From positions 1 to 10,535 of the forward strand of contig JASEJL010000027.1 of NCBI GenBank assembly GCA_030016465.1: 10,535 bases of DNA, in the 5' to 3' direction. This stretch comes from Patescibacteria group bacterium. GTDB taxonomy: Bacteria > Patescibacteriota > Minisyncoccia > Minisyncoccales > DG-74-1. The position numbers were made by a program, and so were the translations under genes. The notes under the pieces are model-generated. The model did not search any database, was not told where the DNA came from, and was given only the letters and a program-made list of their open reading frames with translations. Positions 5,599-10,535 of the stretch are shown here, piece by piece; the stretch's first letter is position 1, and each line of letters starts with the position of its first letter.

Positions 5599-5773
5599 CC
5601 ACTCTCCTTACAAAAAAGATTATCACCAAAGATTTCAAATCATTGCTGGAATAATTAACTTCCAACTGCCTAATCTATTAAGGAGAGAACCTTGTTCTTA
5701 TATTCATTCCTACTTTCACTAAAAAAGAAATAGTCTTTGCAAACTTTATAATAAAGTTGGGAGAAAAGGGAAT
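5599..5773. other. Non-coding spacer between the hicBA leader and attC-like site 1
   Basis: No gene is supported here. It holds the Shine-Dalgarno of the small remnant, an AGAAC/GTTCT inverted repeat near 5690, and a perfect 7-bp inverted repeat AACTTTA/TAAAGTT around TTA (5742-5758) with no T-run. The only longer open frame (5522-5722, rightward) has no ribosome-binding site and no protein-like pattern. Confidence 0.5.
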
Positions 5774-5855
5774 CCCGTACGCTCTCCGGATATACGAAAC
5801 CACCCGAAGAGTGGTTTGGGCGGAGCGAAGCCTAGCCGTATGTCCGCTGTTGTCT
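5774..5855 (-). mobile_element. attC-like recombination site 1 (degenerate)
   Basis: Read leftward: an AAC core (AGACAAC, 5849-5855), then AGCGGACATACGGC, a GGC..GCC hairpin followed by CAAA, a perfect 7-bp hairpin AAACCAC/GTGGTTT, then CGTATATCCG pairing back with CGGACATACG, and a degenerate end GTACGGG (5774-5780) where GTTRRRY is expected. Spacing and internal sequence match sites 2 and 3. It lies 54 bases after the reconstructed stop of the Nudix gene, the expected cassette position. It is the least conserved of the three at the crossover end. Confidence 0.5.
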
Positions 5856-5867
5856 GACTGCGATAGT

Positions 5868-5900
5868 GCCGAGAAATCCGAAGGATTTCGAGACTTCGGC
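5868..5900. repeat. Small palindrome between the Nudix stop and attC-like site 1
   Basis: GCCGA (5868-5872) and TCGGC (5896-5900) bracket GAAATCC/GGATTTC (5873-5879 and 5883-5889) around a GAA loop. The right side has extra bases GAGACT. The outer GCCGAG and TTCGGC ends and the 3-nt loop resemble the prfA palindrome, so it may belong to the same class of small palindromic element. Confidence 0.6.
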
Positions 5901-5909
5901 GGAGATGGG

Positions 5910-6310
5910 CTATGTTAATTTGGAAATAGCTTCTTTTAACCAATCTGGAAAATCAAGTTTTGTTAATTCTTCTTTTGGAACCCATTTGTAACTTAACTTA
6001 TATGTTCCTCACTTAATTTAACTTTATCGGCATAAGCTTTGCATAAATAAGTTTTTCCATCCAAATGGATTCCTTTTTCGGGCAAATCTAAAGACCACGT
6101 ATTTAACAATCTTTCAACTTTAATTTCTAAGCCAACTTCTTCTCTCACTTCTCTTTTCAATGCTTCCTCATCACTTTCCTCGGAGATGGCTTTCCTCCCA
6201 CCCGGAATTTCGTATTTTCCTCCTACAAAATCTTCCTTTTCTAATATAAGTACTTTATTTTGATAGAAAATTAATCCTTTTACAGCTTTATAATGCTTTA
6301 GATTTGCCAT
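5910..6310 (-). pseudogene. Nudix hydrolase, frameshifted by a 5-bp tandem duplication
   Basis: Nudix (MutT-like) pyrophosphohydrolase. The first 105 residues, from MANLKHYKAVKGLIFY, contain PGGRK (36-40) and REVREEVGL (53-61), the catalytic half of the Nudix box with Glu57/Glu58. The frame stops at 5993 after SEEHIS. The next frame continues the fold as YKWVPKEEL and DFPDWLKEAIS to a TAG at 5910. The break is a duplicated AACTT (5990-5994 and 5995-5999; AAGTT on the gene strand); removing one copy restores a 131-residue protein of normal length. The Nudix box also has one extra residue between the Gly and the first Glu (six instead of five). A TATATA 4 nt before the ATG may be the -10; no Shine-Dalgarno. 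Lies between attC-like sites 1 and 2, as a cassette gene would. Confidence 0.85.
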
Positions 6311-6367
6311 GCTATATATAAAAATTTAAAGATATATAAAACCTTTTGCCCGCCGTAGTCTGATTTC

Positions 6368-6447
6368 ACTTAACGTCTTGCGGACAAAAGAAGTTGCTGA
6401 AGGCAATTTGGGCAAAGCGTAGTAAAGCCTTTTATCCGCTGTTATAC
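6368..6447 (-). mobile_element. attC-like recombination site 2 (best preserved)
   Basis: Read leftward: GTATAAC (6441-6447), GCGGATAAAAG (6429-6439), GGC..GCC hairpin plus CAAA, TTGC/GCAA hairpin, CTTTTGTCCGC (6380-6390), AAGAC, then GTTAAGT (6368-6374), a perfect GTTRRRY core. The 11-bp arms pair along their full length with one T-G wobble. At the left side the core is RYYYAAC-like with one deviation. This is the layout of an integron attC: outer R boxes, inner L boxes, variable centre. It sits 62 bases after the serine hydrolase stop and 57 bases before the start of the frameshifted Nudix gene. No integrase is in the window. Confidence 0.6.
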
Positions 6448-6509
6448 GCCCCGAAGGGTTCGAGCGAAGCGAGAAAGTCCGCCGTAACTCACCGTCATTC
6501 ATGGATACC

Positions 6510-7085
6510 CTATCTCAAAATAACTTCTATCAGTTCAGGAAATTCCTCTGTTCTCATGTCGTCAAGGGTATAATGCCCTCGCCCTTTCAATTCAATAATT
6601 TCACCACCAAGTGCTTTATGAAAAATTTTCAAACTCTCTTTTCCGTCATCTTTTTCGTTATCGGCAGTGAACATCACAATTTCCTTTACTCGCTCTTTGA
6701 TAGTTTCATCAATGGGATAAGTGTAAAATCTTTTTCTAAACTTGTCATCTTTATCAGGAATTTTCCAAGGAGCGACAAGTATAAGTTTGAAAATTTTTCT
6801 TTTTGTTTCGCCAAGCCAACGAACAAGAAATGCGCAACCGCAACTATGACCAACTAAAATGGTGTTTTTGTCAACACTATATTTCTCAAATTCAGATTTA
6901 AATTTTTCATAGTCAGGTTGCCACGGCGAAGGCATAAGAGGAGTTTCCACTTTTATGTTTTTAGCGATTAACTGTTTCTTAATCCAAGGAATCCAGTGCT
7001 TATCATAAGTTCTTGTTTCTGGATTCATTGCTTTTTCAGCATCAGAGGGGCATCCATGAATTATTATGCATTTTTTGGCAGTCAT
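6510..7085 (-). CDS. RBBP9/YdeN-family serine hydrolase
   Basis: A 191-residue small alpha/beta hydrolase. The opening strand KKCIIIHG (4-11) is followed by the nucleophile elbow GHSCG (79-83, Ser81), the acid Asp142 in MFTADNEKDDG, and the catalytic His171 in GRGHYTLDDM, all in canonical order and spacing. HWIPWIKKQL and VETPLMPSPWQPDYEKF are typical of the RBBP9/YdeN family. Length is normal and the natural substrate is not known. It is cytoplasmic, with no signal peptide. A TATAAT lies 4 nt upstream of the ATG with no Shine-Dalgarno, so the transcript may be leaderless. An attC-like site follows 62 bases after the stop; with its small size this fits a cassette gene. Confidence 0.9.
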   Translation of the reverse strand: MTAKKCIIIHGCPSDAEKAMNPETRTYDKHWIPWIKKQLIAKNIKVETPLMPSPWQPDYEKFKSEFEKYSVDKNTILVGHSCGCAFLVRWLGETKRKIFKLILVAPWKIPDKDDKFRKRFYTYPIDETIKERVKEIVMFTADNEKDDGKESLKIFHKALGGEIIELKGRGHYTLDDMRTEEFPELIEVILR

Positions 7086-7089
7086 AATT

Positions 7090-7095
7090 ATTATA
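7090..7095 (-). promoter_or_regulatory. Possible -10 box of the serine hydrolase gene
   Basis: Perfect TATAAT on the minus strand, 4 nt from the ATG. The -35 is poor (ACTTTT at 17 bp). If used, transcription would start at or within the ATG, so either the message is leaderless or this is a chance match in AT-rich DNA. Confidence 0.3.
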
Positions 7096-7097
7096 GA

Positions 7098-7262
7098 TTA
7101 TGCAAACATTATAAAAGTTACTATTAAAGACGGGTTCGGAATTTCATATAATGCCTCATAATTTTCAATCCCTATGAGGACTCTTTGAAGATGTTGGGGT
7201 AATATTGATGAAGAATTAGTAATTTTCTTTACTTTTATTTCTTCGACAATCGGCTTCCTCTT
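7098..7262 (-). pseudogene. Coding-like fragment between the dikinase and serine hydrolase genes
   Basis: Directly after the stop of the dikinase C-subunit the leftward -1/+2 frame is open for 54 codons, reading KRKPIVEEIKVKKI, then LPQHLQRVLIGIENYEALYE and IPNPSLIVTFIMFA, and ending TAA at 7098-7100. The residue pattern looks protein-like, but the frame has no ATG, GTG or TTG start; upstream in the same frame is a stop within the dikinase gene. I do not recognise it. It may be the C-terminal remnant of a gene truncated when the dikinase genes arrived, or chance. Confidence 0.3.
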
Positions 7263-8808
7263 AGATTTTTCCTTGCTTGTGAATTTTCACTATCCCCTTT
7301 TTCTGTGAAGCGTCCACATCAGCTAAGTCTCCATCTTCAACAACCTTAGTTGCAATTTTTGTTCCAATAACACAGGGGATCCCAAGTTCCCGCGAAACAA
7401 TAGCCGCATGACTTAAAATACCCCCTTCATCACAGACTATCGCTTTTGCTCTAATCATTGCCGGCAGATAGTAGGGATTAGTCATTGTAGATACTAATAC
7501 ATCTCCTTCTTTTACTTTGTCGATATCTTCATTTATGAGCACGATTTTGGCTGTTCCTTTATGTTTACCATAACAAGCGGTTATGCCTTCTAGTTCTGTA
7601 ATGGGTTTCTCTAACTCTGCTTCTGGCTTTTTTTCTTGCAAGATAAAATCTTCTAGCTCTTTTCCAGAAAGAATCTCAAATTTTCCATCAACTAATAGCG
7701 TAGCATAGTTTTCCTTTCTTTCTTTAATTTTTGAAGTATCCGGTAGCTGTCCTGTTTTTAAGAAATCCCTTAGCTCTTCATGCCATAAATGTATAATGTC
7801 ATCATAACTTATTCCAATTCTCTGAGCTATTTCATCCATAAAATCTCTCACATAGCAACCAGCTATCATTAGAATATCTAATCTATACAAGCGGAAGTAA
7901 AGATATTCTTGCGCATACTCAATGTATTTTAGAAGTTCGCCTGATATTCCAAATACCTTGAGAAGTTCATCATATCTTTTTTGCACTGTTTGTTTTGCTT
8001 TTTTAGCCTCTTCCAGCTTCTTCGCACAATCGTCCCTTAAAAGCTCCTTTAATCTAACGATGACATCTCCAACACTCATAGGCTTTCCTTCATAACCATA
8101 CATATTTAGGAAGCCGAATTTTTGGGCATGGTTCTTAATCTTAGATAGTAATTCCTTCTTCTCTTTTGCGAGTTGTTTCTGAATATCTTCAGAGACACTT
8201 GCGCTAAATATATTCAAAACATTGGAGTCTTTCTGTATTTCTACCCCAATTTCCATTAATTCTTCTAACTCTTGCACCACAAAGTTATCTTTTTTAGTAA
8301 AGACAAGATCGCTTAAGTAAGCTTCCGGAGATTCTTTTTTGCCAAACTTCTCAAATATTTCTTTTAAACCCTCTTTTATTTTTTCCTCAAGAATCCTTTC
8401 TATGGTAGGTGTAGTCATAAGGGATGGCATCATTCTAAGAACCTCTTCAATGTAACGATTATACCAATCCAGCAACTCTTGATTGCTCATTTTTTCAAGA
8501 TTCTTCAACGTTGATATTTCTTTAGAAATCTTAAGAAGACGATCGCATTGTTTGTAGCCTCTCTCCATAAATTCATCTAAACATTCAGGACGTCGACCTA
8601 TGCGTTGTCCTAACAGACGACCTAATTCTGCAAGATCGCTCAGCCCGATAGTAACTTCTCCAGCGACATACTTAAAATTCTGAATTTCAAAGTCAAAGTC
8701 ATACATTTCCTTATAGTATTTCTTAGCTTGGCCTTTCACGACTAAGTTATGGAAAAATATTGTACTCCTTCGGTTTAGGATTACTATCCATTTTTGTTCT
8801 TCCTTCAT
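7261..8808 (-). CDS. Dikinase subunit: helical substrate-type domain plus phosphohistidine swivel domain (PEP-utilizing enzyme family)
   Basis: With the start at 8808 the protein has 515 residues. This ATG overlaps the TGA of the ATP-grasp gene (ATGA), the classic coupling arrangement; an in-frame ATG at 8847 would add 13 residues. Residues about 1-395 are a mostly helical domain of unknown ligand. Residues about 405-515 are the mobile PEP-utilizer domain, with TNPYYLPAMIRAKAIVCDEG then GGILSHAAIVSRELGIPCVI, where the phosphorylated His is residue 467. The protein ends there: the C-terminal TIM barrel that binds PEP/pyruvate in PpsA and PPDK is absent. The order ATP-grasp / substrate domain / C-terminal His domain is that of rifampin phosphotransferase. 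The substrate cannot be read from the sequence. Together with the next gene it should transfer the beta-phosphate of ATP via His to an unknown acceptor. Confidence 0.85.
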   Translation of the reverse strand: MKEEQKWIVILNRRSTIFFHNLVVKGQAKKYYKEMYDFDFEIQNFKYVAGEVTIGLSDLAELGRLLGQRIGRRPECLDEFMERGYKQCDRLLKISKEISTLKNLEKMSNQELLDWYNRYIEEVLRMMPSLMTTPTIERILEEKIKEGLKEIFEKFGKKESPEAYLSDLVFTKKDNFVVQELEELMEIGVEIQKDSNVLNIFSASVSEDIQKQLAKEKKELLSKIKNHAQKFGFLNMYGYEGKPMSVGDVIVRLKELLRDDCAKKLEEAKKAKQTVQKRYDELLKVFGISGELLKYIEYAQEYLYFRLYRLDILMIAGCYVRDFMDEIAQRIGISYDDIIHLWHEELRDFLKTGQLPDTSKIKERKENYATLLVDGKFEILSGKELEDFILQEKKPEAELEKPITELEGITACYGKHKGTAKIVLINEDIDKVKEGDVLVSTMTNPYYLPAMIRAKAIVCDEGGILSHAAIVSRELGIPCVIGTKIATKVVEDGDLADVDASQKKGIVKIHKQGKI

Positions 8809-9746
8809 CTTATCGCCCCCGTTATTGCTCTTGATTGAAGCAACCATAATTTATTATTGGAGACACCCCATTCAATATCTTGTGGGTAATTGAAAATTTT
8901 TTCGACCTTTAGACAGATTTCGGCGAGTTCTTTTATTTTATCATCTGGTAAAACTTGCTTTTCAGCCAACTCTTTTTTAGTTTCAATAACCTTAATTTTC
9001 TCACCTTCAACAATGCTCATTTTATCCTTCTTTCCAGTTTTCTTTTCTATTATTTCTAAGGCTTCTCTGTCAATCGTATAATCATCTGGCTCTACTTTGC
9101 CACTCGCTATCATATCACCAAGTCCATAAGATGCTTCCACTAATAAACTTTTTTCATCTGTTGGATGGACTGTAAAGGTTATACCAGAGATTTCAACGGG
9201 TATCATTTCTTGAACAATTATAGCAATTCCTTCTAAATGTGGAATTTTCTTTTTTATCCTATAAATTACCGCTCTTTCGTTGAATAAAGACGCCCAGCAT
9301 TTCTTTACATTCTCTAAAACTAAATTTAGCTCTGCTTTTATATTCAAGAAAGTATCATGCAATCCCGCAAAAGATGCTTTTAAACTATCTTCGCTCACTG
9401 CTGATGACCTCGTGGAAATATATTGAACGTTTAATTTATTCAGATTCTCCCTTATTTCTGAGGAAATTTCTTCTGGCATTTTTCCGTTTAAGATCAAATT
9501 CTTAATTTCCTTGGTCTTTTCTTGGAAATTATTCTCATCAATATCAGAAGTTAATTTTTCTATCTTATTCATCAGATTGTTCCGTTTCAAATACTCAAAG
9601 AAAGCATCTGAAACAATAACAAACCCTTTAGGAACATCAAACCTACTATTGATAAGAACCGCTAACGAATACCCCTTTCCTCCAAGCTCTGAAACTTTTG
9701 GTCCTTTTATCCCGTCGAGGAATTTTGTCATGTTCATCTTACCCAT
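8805..9746 (-). CDS. Dikinase ATP-grasp subunit (PPDK_N domain)
   Basis: A 313-residue stand-alone PEP-synthase/PPDK N-terminal ATP-binding domain. Landmarks in order: LGGKGYSLAVL (Lys24, nucleotide loop), VPKGFVIVSDAF (38-49), ISTRSSAVSED (110-120, Arg113), SFAGLHDTFLN (125-135), IIVQEMIPVEISGITFTVHP (176-195), EASYGLGDMIASGKVEPD (204-221), and DIEWGVSNNKLWLLQSR (290-306). All expected ATP-site residues seem present, so the domain should be active. The protein stops right after the LQSR strand, exactly where the ATP-grasp domain ends in fused relatives. The stop overlaps the ATG of the His-domain gene. A TTGATA / 16 bp / TATAAT promoter ends 6 nt before the first ATG, suggesting a leaderless message; Met4 or Met6 are alternative starts. 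Not a PEP synthase in the strict sense, since the partner lacks the PEP domain. Confidence 0.88.
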   Translation of the reverse strand: MGKMNMTKFLDGIKGPKVSELGGKGYSLAVLINSRFDVPKGFVIVSDAFFEYLKRNNLMNKIEKLTSDIDENNFQEKTKEIKNLILNGKMPEEISSEIRENLNKLNVQYISTRSSAVSEDSLKASFAGLHDTFLNIKAELNLVLENVKKCWASLFNERAVIYRIKKKIPHLEGIAIIVQEMIPVEISGITFTVHPTDEKSLLVEASYGLGDMIASGKVEPDDYTIDREALEIIEKKTGKKDKMSIVEGEKIKVIETKKELAEKQVLPDDKIKELAEICLKVEKIFNYPQDIEWGVSNNKLWLLQSRAITGAIR

Positions 9747-9752
9747 TCTTTC

Positions 9753-9780
9753 ATTATAGATAATGATTTGATTTTATCAA
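9753..9780 (-). promoter_or_regulatory. Promoter of the split dikinase operon, predicted leaderless
   Basis: Minus strand: TTGATA (9775-9780), 16-bp spacer, perfect TATAAT (9753-9758), then 6 nt to the ATG at 9746. The expected start point coincides with the A of the ATG. It lies between the dikinase genes and attC-like site 3, so this operon does not depend on an upstream cassette promoter. Confidence 0.6.
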
Positions 9781-9816
9781 CCTTTTTCTCACCCTCAGGC
9801 TTCGGGGCGGAATTGT

Positions 9817-9902
9817 GTATAACGGTTGACGCATATCTGAAGTTCGCCGATATAAGGCGAATTTGGGCAAAATGAAATTTTGCCTTTTATCTACTGTTAG
9901 GT
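9817..9902 (-). mobile_element. attC-like recombination site 3
   Basis: Read leftward: ACCTAAC (9896-9902, perfect RYYYAAC), AGTAGATAAAA, an 8-bp perfect hairpin GGCAAAAT/ATTTTGCC (9866-9884) followed by CAAA, a 6-bp hairpin TTCGCC/GGCGAA (9843-9861), then GTTATAC (9817-9823), GTTRRRY-like with one deviation. It shares the TAACAG, GATAAAAGGC, TTTGCCCAAATT and AACTTC blocks with site 2 in the same order. The outer L-type arms pair poorly here, unlike in site 2. The site overlaps the end of the upstream Nudix gene, whose stop codon lies in it. Confidence 0.55.
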
Positions 9903-10366
9903 GATAGTGCGAACGAAGAGGTGCTTAAAATAAATTTGTAAGCATCTTCAACTATATTTTTCCGATATTTTTGAGTTAGCCAAATTTTTTCTTTTGCTTC
10001 TTCAACATCCATCCATTTATAATCAATATGTTCTGGCTCACCAAGTTTAATTTCTCCACCAACATATTTACAAACGAAAACCCTTGCGTTGATTTTCAAT
10101 TTTCCATTTTTCCAAGGTCTTTCTCCCCGGTAAAAATTTGGCAGTTTCCCCACGATTTTTATATTGTCTAATCCTGCTTCTTCTTTAACTTCTCTAAGGA
10201 CTGCTTGTTCTTCTGTTTCGCCAACATGGATTGCGCCTTTAATTGGTTCCCAGCCTTGGTCCCATTCTTCACCTTTTCTTAGAAACATTAGAATTTTGTT
10301 TTGTTCATTGAATATAATCACAACTACAGAATACAAGACACCGCCAATTATTTTTTCCTCGGCCAT
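9887..10366 (-). CDS. Nudix hydrolase (MutT-like)
   Basis: A 159-residue intact Nudix pyrophosphohydrolase. The complete box GX5EX7REUXEEXGU runs from Gly44 to Leu66 (GAIHVGE, then REVKEEAGL), with catalytic Glu62/Glu63 and Arg58. It is preceded by EWDQGWEPIKG, as in dinucleotide/NTP-type Nudix enzymes; YKWMDVEEA (116-124) is the usual strand after the box. The substrate is not predictable. The last residues (ALSPNSR) are encoded by the R-box of attC-like site 3 and the TAA lies inside the site, as often seen in integron cassettes. There is no Shine-Dalgarno; AGCGG 6 nt before the ATG is the nearest candidate. It is a second, unrelated-looking Nudix gene next to the broken one at 5910-6310: the box and flanks differ. 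Confidence 0.93.
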   Translation of the reverse strand: MAEEKIIGGVLYSVVVIIFNEQNKILMFLRKGEEWDQGWEPIKGAIHVGETEEQAVLREVKEEAGLDNIKIVGKLPNFYRGERPWKNGKLKINARVFVCKYVGGEIKLGEPEHIDYKWMDVEEAKEKIWLTQKYRKNIVEDAYKFILSTSSFALSPNSR

Positions 10367-10398
10367 AATACCGCTAAATTTAAGTTTTATTTATATAT

Positions 10399-10516
10399 TA
10401 AAGTTAGTGCGTAATAAGGAAATAGTCAAAATTGAGGAAATTTCGAAGAATTTTGTTCATAAAATTCCCAGAAATATCCCAGAAATGCCCTCAAATCTTA
10501 TTACGCATTAACTTTA
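10399..10516. mobile_element. 118-bp MITE-like element with 20-bp terminal inverted repeats
   Basis: Left arm 10399-10418 (TAAAGTTAGTGCGTAATAAG) and right arm 10497-10516 are inverted repeats with one mismatch in 20. Inside are a 7-bp inverted repeat GAATTTT/AAAATTC, TTGAGG/CCCTCAA arms, and a tandem CCCAGAAAT (10467-10475 and 10478-10486). There is no coding capacity and no clear target-site duplication. Orientation (GTTA outside, TAAC inside on the far arm) is opposite to an attC, so it is a different element. The right arm is followed by a T-rich run, so it could also end rightward transcription. Confidence 0.6.
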
Positions 10517-10535
10517 TTTTTATTTTAACAAAATG

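Noticed and set aside
5522..5722. 66-residue rightward open frame
   Set aside because: No ribosome-binding site and no protein-like pattern; it covers the leader of hicB and the small remnant on the other strand.
5746..5943. 65-residue leftward open frame over attC-like site 1
   Set aside because: It runs through the hairpins of the recombination site and overlaps the true Nudix C-terminus in another frame.
6501..6857. 118-residue rightward open frame opposite the serine hydrolase gene
   Set aside because: It is antisense to a gene with a full catalytic triad and is rich in Phe/Ser/Asn, as expected for a shadow frame.
7161..7188. CCTCATA/TATGAGG inverted repeat as terminator of the dikinase operon
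   Set aside because: The loop is 12 nt or more, the stem only 7 bp, and no T-run follows on either strand.
7261..9746. Phosphoenolpyruvate synthase (ppsA) split by frameshift
   Set aside because: The two proteins together lack the C-terminal PEP/pyruvate-binding barrel, so the ppsA name would mislead even if the genes were fused.
10164..10511. 115-residue rightward open frame at the right end
   Set aside because: It is antisense to the intact Nudix gene and then runs through the inverted-repeat element.
10399..10516. Fourth attC-like site
   Set aside because: The ends are GTTA...TAAC, the reverse of the RYYYAAC...GTTRRRY order, and none of the shared core (GATAAAAGGC, GCCCAAA) is present.

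Overview
The window looks like a piece of an AT-rich bacterial genome, most likely a Candidate Phyla Radiation (Patescibacteria/Parcubacteria-type) organism. This is inferred from gene content: an rpmE-prfA pair, a secreted coiled-coil lytic transglycosylase, an archaeal-type fructose-1,6-bisphosphate aldolase/phosphatase, short intergenic spacers and many A/T-ending codons. No rRNA or tRNA gene is present to fix the taxonomy.

Left part (1-1620): a compositionally different, GC-richer segment with 21-bp tandem repeats. It is probably the start of a leftward gene running off the window, and it has a good divergent promoter. Then comes a rightward two-gene translation operon, rpmE (bL31) and prfA (RF1), overlapping by 1 nt. 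prfA carries an in-frame 27-bp palindromic insertion. Between prfA and the next, convergent operon lies a composite palindromic repeat element (1640-1758); one of its repeat copies doubles as the terminator of the leftward operon.

Middle part (1762-5486, leftward): an operon of fbp (bifunctional FBP aldolase/phosphatase), rplY (bL25/Ctc) and a lytic transglycosylase, preceded by heptamer repeats (ATTCGTA). Upstream is a hicBA toxin-antitoxin pair with its own strong promoter.

Right part (5500-10535, all genes leftward): an accessory region resembling an integron cassette array without an integrase. Three related 80-86 bp attC-like sites lie just downstream of a frameshifted Nudix gene, an RBBP9/YdeN-type serine hydrolase and an intact Nudix gene. 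Inside this region sits a two-gene, ATGA-overlapping dikinase: an ATP-grasp (PPDK_N) subunit and a subunit with a helical substrate-type domain plus a phosphohistidine swivel domain. It lacks the PEP/pyruvate TIM barrel, so it is organised like rifampin phosphotransferase rather than PEP synthase. A 118-bp element with 20-bp terminal inverted repeats (MITE-like) closes the window.

Several promoters place the -10 box so close to the ATG that the mRNAs would be leaderless (rpmE, hicB, the dikinase gene and perhaps the serine hydrolase). The most unusual items are the attC-like family, the split rifampin-phosphotransferase-like dikinase inside it, and the palindrome inserted in prfA.
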